DNA of 64,000 nt from Nepenthes gracilis (Eukaryota; Streptophyta; Magnoliopsida; Caryophyllales; Nepenthaceae): positions 11,349,041 through 11,413,040 of the forward strand of contig BSYO01000038.1 of the NCBI GenBank assembly GCA_033239525.1. Direction: 5' to 3'. A program made the position numbers and the translations under genes. The notes under the pieces are model-generated. The model was not told the origin of the DNA. It ran no database searches and was given only the letters and a program-made list of their open reading frames with translations. Shown here in pieces: positions 34,343 to 49,200 of this stretch; position 1 is the stretch's first letter, and each line of letters starts with the position of its first letter.

Positions 34343-36704
34343 ATGTCGTCGCTTAGCAGAGAGCTTGTGTTTCTCATACTTCAGTTTCTCGATGAGGAGA
34401 AATTCAAGGAGACCGTTCACAAGTACTTTCCTTTTTGATTCCCCTATTTTTGTTTTATTTTATGCTAATTTTGGTGTTTAATTATGGTCGAATTTGTTCG
34501 TCATTGATTGATAATTATGTATATGTATTTTTTCTTTTGCTCTGTACTTGATTGCTGAGGAATGAAGGAAAATGAACTTTATTTTTCGGGCATGATAGTT
34601 TGCCGGTGCCATTCGATGGTTGTTTGCTGTTAGGTTCCTTTATTTGGTCTTCTGTTGCGTTTAATTGCTGACAAATGAAGGAAATAAGCTGGTGGCTTCA
34701 TCTCTGAAGCTGCATAGTCCTTTTCGAATTGAGTCTATAATTTAACTATATAGTGAGTGAGGTCGTCTGTTAATTCTCAAGTGATAGGCATAATGATCTC
34801 TAGTTTTAATGTTGACTAATCTTCTTTATTTGATGGGGGAATTTGGGCTTAACATGGCTAATAAAATCATGATACTATGATTTACACATTTTATGGAAGT
34901 CTATAAAATGACAAGGGGATGAGGAATTTTTTTTAAAAATAGCATTTAGACCTACAAATAACTAAAGGAAAAGAATAAGTGTTTCAACACAGAAGTAGAA
35001 ATGCAAAAATCGTAACTTTGATATGCATAAATAAATTACAGATCTAGATGTTTAAGCATATTCCATCATCATTCACATGGATAGACATAAACTGAAGTGG
35101 TAAAAAGTAGATAACACACAATATGGCAATGAAGTGAAGACTCTTGAACATGTTCAGCGGAAAAAAAAACTTTTGAGCTATCGGCCATCAATAGAAAATC
35201 CACTATATGAAAAGAGTTAACTTATAGACCATTGAACAAACACACAAACCCTCTATTTGACTGCTACTAGACATGTGACTATTTTAAGATACTCCTTAAA
35301 TATGCAGAATTGCAGTAATATCAAAACCCTTTTGGCTTCTCCTAGTGGACTTCTGCTGACCAAACTCTTCCAGCTGAAAACAGCACATTAAATCTATGTA
35401 CGAGCCACACCACATAACTCTTTTAGGCTTGGAAATATGGTTCAGTATTTGGGTGAGAGATTTCACAGCTTTTAAGATCACATACTCCACAAAGAAGGAA
35501 AATCTCTTGAGTAATTTAGTGGTTCTCTCAAAATCTCACAAAGGTTGCTCGAAGGTACTCTTGAAAAAGCGCTATGATTTCCATTCAGTTCTGTTGTATT
35601 CTATGGTTCTTGAGGGGTTAAAATATAGAAAAATTAAAGATTACTCCTAATCAGAGTAGTTCTAACTAGGTACTGGGAAGTCGCTGAAAAACTATATTCC
35701 GCTCGAGCAAAATTCTCGCGTAAGTCCTGAGACAATCTTCCATCAAGCACACAGACACACAGTCATCTTCCATAGGCTCTCGGGCTGTCTTCCACTTGAG
35801 CGTACATCACATTGGAGTCGAGCACCTGCACTCGGGTAGTCTTTAGCTCAGGCAGATGGGCATAAAGCACATTCTCTCGGGAATGACACTGCTCGGAAAA
35901 CAATCATGCGGAACTCATAACCCCTTTTCGTTTGATCGAGATCCAGCAAACATTGTGTGGAAACACTTTGACCCCTTCGCGTGAGACAACTGTCTACAGA
36001 ATCTTGACTGAAAAATTGATGAAGTCTCATTCCATAGGTAGATAAAACCCCCCACCCAAAACAAGCTAGACAAGGACACACATAAAAATAAGATAATCAA
36101 GATGCAACACTTTGTCACGAAATTTGCCAACACTTAAAATGACATAACAGAAATAAATTGTAGATTTCTTTATGTAGTGTCTATATAAATCCTTGTGAAC
36201 TAAAATACCAGCCGTGATCCTCTCAGGCAACACTTCTGTTTGTTTAGTTGACTCACTTCATTTTCTCAGGTCAAGGAAACATAGAGATAGCATATTAAAG
36301 TCGATTCAACTTTTAATTTGCTCCCTCCGAGATGCATAGAGGTTTAGTTCTTGTCCTTGATGAGTAATTTTCTGAATTTTTATTGACTTTTTCTAGTTTC
36401 CTTTTTAAGGTTGGAGCAAGAATCGGGATTCTTTTTTAACATGAGATACTTTGAGGATTTGGTGACTGCTGGAGAGTGGGATGAGGTGGAGAAGTACCTC
36501 TCTGGTTTCACCAAAGTCGATGATAATAGATACTCTATGAAGATCTTCTTTGAAATCCGAAAGCAGAAGTACCTTGAAGCTTTAGACAGGTAATTGTTGT
36601 TATGTATTTGCAGAATCATCTTTAGACTGATATTTTAAATATTCTCATTTTTCTTCAAAAATCAAGGATTACTTGGTAGTGGGGTATTCAAACAAGAACT
36701 TTCC

Positions 36705-36747
<43 letters not shown>

Positions 36748-37194
36748 CATATATATGTGTACACACACACACACACATATATATGTATGCATGTATATAC
36801 ATATACATATATCTATGTAAGGTGGCCAAATGCACAAGTCTTTCCCTTTGTGGGCTTTGGGGAGAGTGAAATATATGTAGCTTACCCATGCAACGCATAG
36901 AGGTTGTTTCAATGGCTTGCATTGGTGACCTCTAAGATCTTCTTTGAAATCCAAAAGCAGAAGTACCTTAAAGTTTTAGATAGGTAATTATTGTTATGCA
37001 TTTGCATAATCATTTTTAGATTGATGTGTTGAATATTCTCATTTTTTTTCGGAAATCAAGGATTACGTGGTAGTGGGGCATTTAAACAAGAACTCTCCTA
37101 TCTCATATATTCATACATATACACATATATACATATATACATACGTATACATATATACATATATGCATACATATACATATATATGTATACACGT

Positions 37195-37228
<34 letters not shown>

Positions 37229-40200
37229 GTATGCATGTATATACATATACATATACATATATCTTTATAAGGTGGCCAAATGCACTAGTCTTTCCTTTTG
37301 TGGGCTTTGGGGAGAGTCAAATATATGTAGCTTACCCATGCAATGAATAGAGGTTGTTTCAATGGCTAGCATTAGTGACCTCTAAGTCACAAGCAGCTTT
37401 ACCATTTCACCTTGCTCATCTACTCTCTCTTTATGTATAGATAGATAGGTAGATAGATAGATAAGCATGGGCAATGGCTTCATTTTCTTTATAATACTTG
37501 TATGGTTTTATTTGGAAGTCTCTTGATGATTGTAGGAGAGACCGTGCAAAAGCAGTTGATATTCTTGTGAAGGACTTAAAGGTGTTCTCAGCTTTCAACG
37601 AGGAGCTTTTCAAGGAAATAACTCAATTGTTGACCTTGGAGAACTTTAGGTCATCAGGGATTTGCCACTTGGTATTTGCTTTGACACTTTCCAGATTGAG
37701 CAAATTAATTCACATTGTCTAACTATTGATGCAGAGAAAATGAGCAGCTATCTAAATATGGAGATACTAAGTCTGCTAGGGGTATAATGCTTGCTGAACT
37801 AAAAAAGTTGATAGAGGCTAATCCATTGTTTCGTGATAAGCATCAGTTCCCGACCCTGAAGAACTCAAGGCTAAGGACACTTATTAATCAGAGGTAATCC
37901 TTTATCTTTTCTTTCATAGTTGTTTTTTCTCGTTTATATCTGGAGTTCGATTGTTCTGTTGACAATGGGACATTGTTTTTCCTGACCTTTTATGCTGTAC
38001 TGTAGTTTGAATTGGCAGCATCAGCTCTGCAAGAATCCAAGGTCTAATCCTGACATAAAGACCCTTTTTGTAGACCATACATGTGGAACTCCAAATGGTG
38101 CAAGAGTGCCATCTCCTGTGACTAATTCTTTGATGAATACTGCTGTTCCCAAGGCAGGGGGGTTTCCTCCACTAGGAGCTCATGGAGTAAGTTAAAACTA
38201 AATACTTGATCACAGATAAGTTGCTAATTCTTCGTTTCTATGTGTTGACTTTGTCTATTTGAATTTTAAGCCATTTCAGCCTGCTCCAGCTCCTCTTTCA
38301 ATACCTCTTGCTGGGTGGATGGCTAATCCATCTCCTGTACCACACCCTGCAGCTTCTGCAGGGCCTATGGGCTTGGGTGCTCCTAACACCGCTGGTACTT
38401 ATTCAATAAAGCCTTTTCCTAAAATTTATTTTGGTCTTCTTTTCTTTTGCTTATTATTTTATTTTTAAAGTTGTATGAATAATTAGATATTTGGATTTTT
38501 ACCTCCGTTTCTATAAAATTGGTATCATCGACTAGTTTTTTTCCTCTTTGTATTATCTTCTGGATGGAATGTATTTAAAACTGGATCTGCAAGTTAAATT
38601 TATAATAGCAGAAGGGATTCTCATGCAATTCAGTTGTGCACTTAATATTCTGTCTCCTCAGACTAACTTGTTGCTTTTTACCTGCACTATGAATTACTAC
38701 TATGCCAGCAGCTCTGTTGAAGCGCCCTAGAACTCCTCCTAACAATAGTGCAGCTATAGATTATCAAACAGCAGATTCTGAACATGTGTTGAAAAGATCA
38801 AGACCTTTTGGGGTATCGGATGAAGTATGTATTCTTTCTCCTTGAATTGTCCTTGCATCAGTCAGTATGGAATCAACAAGTCACGCTGAAATTTCCTTTA
38901 TTCTCTGGTCCCATCTTCTGGGAGAATGAAAACAAACGAGAAACAGGGAAAAGCCACTTCTGTTTTGAGTCTTGAACAAATATTTTGAGTGAGTCTGAAA
39001 TGCTTGTGATGTTCGAGTTGAAATTAAAGAAATGAATTTTAATCAAGACCTCCCAGTCTAAATGATTGATACGGTGCATCACCTGGAGAGGTTTTATCAG
39101 AAGAAGAGTAGAAAAAAGAGTTTAAGGAGCTAAATAATCTAGATAGGAAACAATCAAAATGATAGAGAAAATGGCTGATTGAAGTTATACAAGAACACCC
39201 TGATATGGTTTGGATAATTCTTGTAATCTTATTACCCTTGGGTTTCTTTTAATACTTTTTGTAGTTGTTTGTACTAGTGTTTTAAGAGGGTGAGCATTGT
39301 TCGATCATGATATGGAGGTTACCATTCAAATAAAAGAACCAGACCCTTCTTTGTATAGAAGAAAGACGTGGAATCGCGTAAATATGACCCTCCCTATAGT
39401 CCACATTGTGGGAAGCATTGTGCACTCGGTTACCCTTTTTTTGTTAGTGTTTTGTAAGCATATAGTCTTTCTAGTTGGTGTTTATTGTTATGTAGTTAAC
39501 AGCATTAACAGAAGAAAGACATGAAGATTGCGTAAATATGACCTTACCTATAGTCCACAATGCAGGAATCATTGTGCACAAGGCCTCCCTTTGTCTGTCA
39601 GCTTTTTGTAAGCATGTAGTCTTTCTAGTTGGTGTTAATTGTTATTTAGTTAACAACATTTTTGTCTTGCAATTTTTCTTCTTTATTGGGCATCTAACTC
39701 AAAATGAAAGCTTCTAAGATTCAGGTTTATTAGGCATTGAACTCTAAAGAAAAGAGTAATATACAGAACGATTGAGTTGTTTGGTTAATAATAATCAAGT
39801 TTACTTTACAATATGCTGCATCAATTATTAGATAGGTATCGAGCTCTTGTTCATTTCGTGATGGTGTTAAGAGAGGTGGTGAGGTTGAGGGTTCCAAATC
39901 GGTTCATGTTGGCAGTGGTGACCAATGCTGGTTGAACTTTGTGAAAGGTGGTGAAGGGTAGTGGATCAGGCTGGTGGTTGCTTGTCTGTGTGGCAGGCCA
40001 TCTAAGCTAATCCAGCCTATGGAAACCTAATTTGAGTTTACTTGTGGGAGCTCTTACCTTAATTTGTAGCCTGGATCTCAACTGTACTCAAACACTATAT
40101 CTTACTTGTTGCACTGTTGAGTTTACATTCCTAAAGTAATATTCCTCCTTGCTGAGGTATCTAAGGCTATATGTTGGCATTTATGCAACTATCTGGCCTG

Positions 40201-43200
40201 TATTACAAATAGCAATTATTTGTGGGAGTTGTGTATCAAGAAGAGCTTGGATTAGCCAAATCAAGTCTCATCCTACATGATAAGTGTGATATTGAAGAAG
40301 TTTGTGGACTTCAATAGGTGAACTAACTTGATCCCTTCACGAAAGAACTAGTCCAAGAAAACCAAATAAAATTTGCTCTAATTTGTCTTAGATAAGAGAA
40401 AAGGGTAGAGAAAAATATGTGTGGTGGGAAACTTCTTGTGCTGTTACCATTGATGAAAGTATCAGTCGATATGTATTAATCTCGGGTCTCTCAATGATAA
40501 TATTTTCCTATACTGCAACAATATTACAATGTATTTTTGCATTAGCGATATATCGTGATATATTGATTGATATTTAAATATCGGTTGATACGGGCCTACC
40601 AACTTTTGATTTTTAGAATTTTTTTCCTTTCAATATATCCAATATCGATATATATTGTTCAATATGCCTGATACCAATATGATTGCAACCAACAATATTG
40701 ATATTTTCTTTCATGGTTGTTGCAGCTCTTTCCCCATTCCCCTTCGTTTCCTTTGGTTGTTTTAGAATTGGAGAAGATCTATATCAAGATAAAGTCTAAT
40801 GCACATTGAAGCTTGCCATAGACTCCATGATGTGGCTTTTATGAAACATATGCTTATTGTGAGTTGTCTCTTACTGCTGCTGCATTTTCTGACAATGTGA
40901 ACAGGTCAGTACACTTCCTGTCAATATTCTTCCTGTTGCATACAACAGCCAAAGCCATGGTCAAAGTTCATATTCTGCTGATGACTTGCCCAGAAATGTT
41001 GTGTTTAATTTGAACCAGGGCTCTGCTGCTAAGAGTCTTGATTTCCATCCGATGCAACAAATTTTGCTTCTAGGTTAGTCCCATACTTAACGGACAAGAT
41101 GTTCACTGATTTGAGATTTTGTGGTACTACTTGAGTTTGTAATGGTAGCACTTATTTTTTCTCTGGGTGATTAAATTGTGTCAATGAATACACCATGTTG
41201 ATCACTTCCATGAATGGGATGAAGTGTCAATTGATATGTACCGATACCGGGAGGTTTAGGTAACAATATTTCTAGATTTTAGAAAAATATCTCAATATGA
41301 CACCGATATGGTGACATATTTGACATATTGACCGGTACGACTAATATATCACCCTATTTTGGTTTGCTTCATTCTTGGAAGGCCAAATTCGCTTGCATCA
41401 AATATATGTTTTGTAGAAGTATAAAATATGAGTAGATGAAAAGTTAGAATATATTTTCAATGACCTATTCTTTGAAGCTTAATTTCAAAAAAATTAGGTA
41501 AAATTCTTCAAATAGATAAATATATGGTTAACAAAAAGTCAAATTATGTAACTTGCTTTTGACATAATTACAAGAATTTTTTTCTCTTGCGTCCGCAATT
41601 TCAAATATTGATACGTATGGTTTAATATGACCGATATTGATACAACTGTGATCGATTTTGGTGCTGATACCGACATTTTATTCCATGCTCCCATGTTACA
41701 TGATGAGTTTGGGTATACCCAGGGAAGTTGCAACATGACTATGCAGCTGCAAGATCAAAATGGACTTTTTTGTCGTTTTTCCTTATGTGTGTAGTGTCCT
41801 TTCAGTGGGAACAAACATGGGTGATGTCATGGTATGGGACTTAGTTAGCCGTGAGAGGGTTGCCATTAAAAATTTCAAAGTTTGGGATGCTGGAACCCGT
41901 TCAATGGCATTGCAGGTATGGGTGTTAAATTTGGATTTTGTAAACATAAATATTTGGTGCTTCTAAGTTTCCATTGTGGAGCTAATTTTAACTTTCAAAT
42001 CTGTTGAACAGACTTCTCTGGCAGCTGATTACACTGCATCAATAAATCGTGTCATGTGGAGTCCTGATGGCACCCTTTGTGGTACTGATTTTATTTTAAT
42101 AACTACAGTTTTTGCTCACATGTGGGTTCCTGACTGCAGGTTCATCAGACTGAGAAATTGCTGGATATGACCATTGGCTTTTATTTTTGTAAATACAGGT
42201 GTTGCATACTCAAAGAGCATTGTGCACATATATGCCTTCAGTGGTGCCAATGATCTGAGAAACCATCTAGAGGTATTGTCTTATTAATTATTTTTTTCAA
42301 TATAATGTTTTGCATTGGCATGCGTAGATTTAATCTTCCCTAGAGCAGTCATTGCTGAAAGTCTCATACACTGGGTCACTTTTTTTTTAATAATGTTCTC
42401 CATTATACTGACCGGTTTGTTTCGTATTTCTCGGTTCCACAGATAGAGGCTCATACCGGTAGTGTTAATGACCTTGCCTTTTCCTATCCCAACAAACTCT
42501 GCATTGTTACTTGTGGAGAGGACAGGCTTATTAAGGTCTGTTTTGTGAAATTATTGGTATGTTTTAAGAGTTATGAATTGGATCCGATGATACAACTTCA
42601 TATATACAGGTGTGGGATGTGGTCACTGGCACAAAGCAATACACTTTTGAGGGTCATGAAGCACCTGTATATTCTGTATGCCCACATCACAAAGAGAACA
42701 TTCAGGTAGTAATCCTCTGATTTGATTAGCTGGCAAGTAAAGCCATTGATGGGAGCAGAACAAGAGGACTTTCTTATTGACTTATTCTCTATGTATACTT
42801 TTTCTCAGTTTATTTTCTCAACTGCGACAAATGGAAAAATAAAAGCATGGCTATATGATAACATGGGTTCAAGAGTAGACTATGATGCACCCGGTCATTC
42901 CTCAACAACTATGGCCTATAGTGCAGATGGGTCAAGGTATACCTTCTACCTTTTTTGCATGGATAAAAATATTGATATCGGTCCCAGTCATACCAGTATC
43001 GGTCATATCGGGCAACATTTATAGGTATCAGATATATTGGAATGAAAAAAATTTCTAAAAGGTCTGTGTCGGTTGATATATCATTAATATAAAAACATAT
43101 TATGATATTATTACGGTATCGGGAAATATCGGTATCAAAAGCTCCAATAACAATACATATTAGCCGATATTTACAACATTGGCTAAATATTTGCATAAAT

Positions 43201-46200
43201 GCTTTTGTCTATTCTCTTTGTCTATTCCTTTGCTATTAAGAGGCACTGGATTGTCGCTCAAGCTTCCTTCTTTGCCTTCTAGATTGTTCTCCTGTGGGAC
43301 TAACAAAGAAGGAGAGTCATTCCTGGTGGAATGGAATGAAAGTGAAGGAGCTGTCAAGCGCACATATCATGGCCTTGGAAAACGATCTGTGGGAGTTGTG
43401 CAATTTGATATGACTCGGAACAGGTTCCTGGCTGCTGGGGATGATTTTATGATCAAATTCTGGGATATGGATAATGTTAACCTATTGACAACTATTGATG
43501 CAGATGGTGGATTACCGGTAAATATTAAATAATTCCATCTATCTATCACCAATTTCAATTTGTCAAGTAACATTGGTTTTGCAATATTCCCAGGCATCAC
43601 CTTGCATTCGATTTAATAAGGAAGGGACACTGTTGGCTGTATCGACAAGTGAAAATGGCGTTAAAATTCTAGCTAATGCTGATGGGCTTAGGCTGCTACG
43701 AAGTGCAGAGAATCGCCCTTTTGATAGTTCAAGGGTTGTTTCAGCTGCTGTTGTAAAGGTAAGTTTATTCTCCGGCTTGGCAAATTTTTTCCTTATATGG
43801 GTAATTTTTTTCAGGGTGATATGCTCCTTACATCCATGGTTCTTTTACAGGCCCCCACAATAGGCACTTTTCCAGCTGTAAGTGCAGCTGTAGGAGCCAA
43901 TGTAGGAGATCGACCTTCTCCTGTGCCTGCCATGGTGGGGATTGTAAGTCATAGGGAAAATCTGGATAGTGCTTTTGAGAAAAGCTATAATTTGTGACTT
44001 CTGCATGAAGAGATTTTGAAAAAGTTTTGAATTGGAAACTTGTTGAAAAAAAACTCACAGCAACGGTTAGAAACTTCAATCAGCTTTTTAGAAAAGCTCC
44101 AATTTCTAGCTTCTTGAAAAGCTTTTTGACCCATAAGAAAAATTATCAATGGTTCGCTTTCCATGTCAAATTTTCCGTCTCGAGTTCAATTCTGCAGTTG
44201 GTTTTTTAACGCTTCGCGGAATTATCTGCAGAATGCTGATAACCGAAGTTTGGTAGATGTCAAACCAAGAGTTGAAGAATCAGTTGACAAATCAAAGGTC
44301 TGGAGACCGACTGAAATCAATGAAGCATCACAATGTCGCTCACTGAGGCTCCCTGATAGCATTTCGGCAATGAGGGTAGACATGCTCTTGAAACTTCTGC
44401 TCTGATCTTGCCCAGCGTCTTGGCTGTGCTTTATTACTTGAAGAATGCAGCTTTTTTGTTATTTGATTTCAATTAGGTCATCAAACTATAATTCATTTAA
44501 ATCTTTCTCAATCAAGGATTTCCATGCCAGAAGCTTGTTGTTTAGGGCCTGCATATGAATCACGTTGACTCTGGTTCGGATTCTAGCATGTCCACCTAAT
44601 ATGGAGGAAAAATATTTGTACCAATATCTGTTGCTATCGTATCTTTATCTGCCATATTAAAAATATGTATCAGTATAGCATGAAAAAGATGCAATTTTTT
44701 TTGCGAATAGGAACCTGAGTGGTAGATATTGGTCATATATCTCCGCTACTGCAATATATTGCAACTTTCTTGTGGTATCAAAAAATATTGGTATTGGGTA
44801 TTGGTTAATATTTCATTCCATTTACTCACACATGGATCATAGTCTCACACCTTTGTTTTTCTAATTGTTGAATGGTGTCAATCATTTTAAACCAAACATC
44901 AACATAATGCAGAACGTTATCTTGCTACCCCATGGTAAAAAAATTTCTGATGATTCTCTATTTAGTACATTATAATATATTTGGTAAGTAAATTTGGGAA
45001 TTGTTGTTTTAATATCTGGTAATTACTTAGGGAATTATCTTTTTGACAATGATTTTCTGTGTGTCATATTTTACGTTGACAAGCATCGAGGTTGTAAACA
45101 TTTTCAGTCAAAGTTGATATAATAAACTGAAATGAACATTTTCTTCACAGCATTTATTATTTGTTGAATGAACATTATAGTATGTCTAAATATGTTCCTA
45201 TGTGTTGATGATTATGGGCTAATCTGTTGGACCCCAAGTGATGAAGAATTTGGAAAAGCAAAAACCTGCCATTAGGAGTTTGTTTTAGAATTTTATTGTA
45301 AGCATCTTCATTTCCAGAAATTTCTTATTTTATATCATGCTCGTAAATCATAACAAGTTTCTGTTCTGCTTTCTAAACATGAAATATGTAATATGTGCTT
45401 TTGCTTATAGCTCATGTTATCATCATTTTAGGTTTCAAGGTTAATATATACAAATTCTGGACTTGCCATATTAGCACTAGCATCTAATGCTGTACACAAG
45501 CTGTGGAAATGGCAAAGAAACGACCGGAACTTGACCGGAAAGGTACCAAATTTTCTCTCCTGTTGTTGGTTTTGCCGATGTTCTATGGATTGCTAATGAG
45601 GTGTGTTTATGCTCACTTACTATTCTTAAAGGCGACAGCTAGTGTTTTACCACAACTATGGCAACCTTCGAGTGGAATACTAATGACAAATGATTTAAGT
45701 GATACAAATCCTGAAGATGCAGTGTCGTGTTTTGCACTTTCAAAGAACGATTCTTATGTTATGTCAGCTTCGGGAGGGAAAATCTCCTTATTTAATATGA
45801 TGACTTTCAAGGTAATTTTATTCTTTATTACCTTTTTTTTTTAACTTTGACATATGGACACTCTTTGTTGGATGAAAAATGTTTAGAGGAAGCTCTTTAG
45901 CCGCTTTTGGGACAATTTCAAGTTGTGTTTTGTCTATTCATCCATCCATCTATTTTTTTGTGAACTCATTGTATGAATGGATAGATGAGACACCACACAT
46001 TAAAAGAGGCTAAAAGGTATCTCCTATCACCACTTATTTTGAGATAATGCCGAAATGACATGCTTTCTCCAAGCATGGATGCAAATACGTATTAGCCGAT
46101 ACAATACATATCAGCCAATACGTATCGGTATCGGGGATCCTGATGCTGATATTTTTCTATATTGTTAACAATATTGCAATATATTTTCATATCGGCCAAT

Positions 46201-49200
46201 ACAAGCTTGTTAGTTTATAATTTTTAGCAATTTTTTCCTGTCTGATATATTCAATATCGATATGTAGTATTCGATATATCCAATACCAATACGACTGCAA
46301 CCAATATTGATATAGATTTTAATATTTTCATCCATGCTATTGATACTTAACGAGACTATTCAGTTTTGTGCCCCTCGTTCATTCCAATCATGTAACATTG
46401 AATTTGGCTACTGGCTTACTATGGTTGCCAATTTTGCATTCTTATCTGCACAATGACAGCCAACCTCAAGAGATTAACACTGCATTTCTATACAATAACA
46501 ATAACAAATCCTTAAGTTCTACTAAGTGGGGTCCGGTATGTGAGTTTGGTTTCACCATTCCATTGGATTTATTATAATATCTTCTGAAAATAGAAATAAT
46601 TTTGAATTATTTTTTATCATCTCACTTCAAGTTTTTCTAATTCTGACCTCTTTTTTCTTTTTTTCGACTACAACCGACTCACTTATTTCCAAATATGCTT
46701 CATTTGGCATACTTTTTAAATGTTTGAACTACCGTAGATGTCATTCTATCATCTTATCTTTTATAAGTGGAATTTCAAAATATTTATTGTTTATGGATAT
46801 CATTATCCTTATTTTATGTTTTAGTGTGACTTCACTCATCTACTTAACATTTTTATCTCTACTGCAATATTTTGATCCATGAAATATGGCGAGTCCAATA
46901 GTTATTTTGTAAAATCTTTCTTTGAATTTCTATAAACTATGTTATTACTATTTGTTTTGCTTTTTCACATGCAGACAATGACAACATTCATGGCTCCACC
47001 ACCAGCAGCAACATTTTTGGCATTTCATCCTCGGGACAATAATATTATTGCTATCGGCATGGAAGACTCTTCTATCCAAATCTATAACGTCCGTGTGGAC
47101 GAGGTAATGTTCTGGACTCTTGAATTTTCTGTTTGTATTTTTGGTTACATGTAGATGCATGGAAATGAAATCATGGACTTTTTGCATGTTTGTTGCAGGT
47201 TAAAACCAAGCTCAAGGGGCACCAAAAAAGAATTACTGGCCTGGCCTTCTCTAATGCTCTAAATGTGCTTGTATCTTCGGGGGCCGATGCGCAGGTAAGA
47301 ATATGGATTTGTTTCCTATGCATTCTATTTAAAAGAAATGGGAGTGTAGTGATGTAGGCATCTTATGAGCTTTATGTATTGAGATTTGATATGCCAGTTC
47401 ATTTGATTTTATTTGTACTCATATTTTGTCATATCTTAGGGATTCCTAAATTTTTATAATTTTGGCAGTATCTAAGATTCATATGAAATGTTTATTATAT
47501 TTTTAATGGTTCGTTTTTGATTTGGAAATTTAGTTTGTTTTTTGACAAGTCATCCTTAGTTTGGAAGATAAGTTTGTTTCTTACCCTAATTTTATTGTTT
47601 AATTAATTATTAATAAATTGAATTATTTAGGCTGAGATTATATTTCTCCTTCTTTTCCCGGTAATCTTTGCTTCTACCTTTTTCTATTTTCTTCACTACT
47701 TCCATTTTCGTCTTCCTTTTCTTATTTCCTGTTCCCTGCATCACATAGCTACCAAAGAAGAGATTAAAGTCAGAGGGAACAGGGAATTAAAGAGTATTCT
47801 TGCTGATCCATCGATGAGGGGGAAAACCCAGGGAACACTGAAATTTCAGAAATCCATCTTCCTAAAAGCATCACATGAAGCTCTCTTTATAAAGAAGAAA
47901 GATAACAAGGAAAGCTATGTGGGCTTTAATTCTACTTCTCTAGTTTCATCATAAGATAGTCTTATAAATATGTGTTAGAGGAGAGTAAAACGGAAAGATA
48001 ATCAAAGTTCATCTCACTACTGCTGGAATAATCCCTATTGATTTGAACTTCAATCTCCTTGTTCTTTGTGAATACTGCTGCATCTATGTTGTATATGTGA
48101 GCCATAAAATGAGTATAAGGAAATCTACATAGTAGCCATTCTGGCAGATGTTGCCACATCAGATTGAAATTTTTTGGAAGGCCGAATCCCTTCTGTTTAG
48201 CTGATCTTTTAAGATTGCTAACATTTCCTCACAACCTGTGATTGACTCCTCATTTAAATAACTCGTAGCCCCTGCAAGATTCATCAAAACCGGTCCTATT
48301 GCTCGTCATTCTCTACATTGTGGTATGTCTTACTTCTCAGAAATCAAGTTGAATGGATGAAAATGTCGGTATCACTATTAGTATCGTCCGTGGTTGTATT
48401 GGCCAATATACCGTAATATACCAAGATTTTGTCTCAATATCAGGACATGCAGGTATCAGGGAGGCCAATTCCATGAGTGGAATTGATATTTTTCATTTCC
48501 TGAGTGCTTCTTTCCTTTTCTCATTGTTGTCCTTTTGTAGAAGTTTGTAATCCCTAAGAAAACGGAGCCACTGGAACCTTTTTGTTATTTCCTGGTCTTA
48601 TTTTGCAGCTGTGTGTTTGGAGCATGGAAGGATGGGAGAAATTGTCGTGTAAAAGTTTACAAATCCCAAGTGGGCGAGTTGCGAGTCCTCTTGCCGATAC
48701 ACGTGTTCAATTTCATCAAGATCAGACACATCTGCTGGCTGTTCATGAGACACAGATTGCAATTTATGAAGCGCCTAAACTCGAATGTCTTAAACAGGTC
48801 CACGCAGTTATAATTTTTCCTGTATCACTTCGTGAGCTTGATAACTAAGTTGAAAAGTAACTGCTGATATTGACGATTTGTTTAGACACAGAGAAACTTT
48901 TCCACTTACACGTTTTCGAAAATGACTTGTTTCTGCAGTGGTTTTCCCCTGAACGAGGTCCAATCACACATGCCATGTACTCCTGTGATAGCCAGTCAAT
49001 ATATGCGAGCTTTGAAGATGGTAGCGTGAGTGTTCTTTCTGCTTCAAATCTGAGATTCAGATGCCGAATCAACCCTTCTGCCTATCTCTCACCCAATCCA
49101 AGGTATGCTCAAACTGTCACACAAGGGCAACTCCTTTGGGAAACCATCAGTTGACATGATATCTTATCTATTCATTTATTCATACTAGCGAGCTCATATA

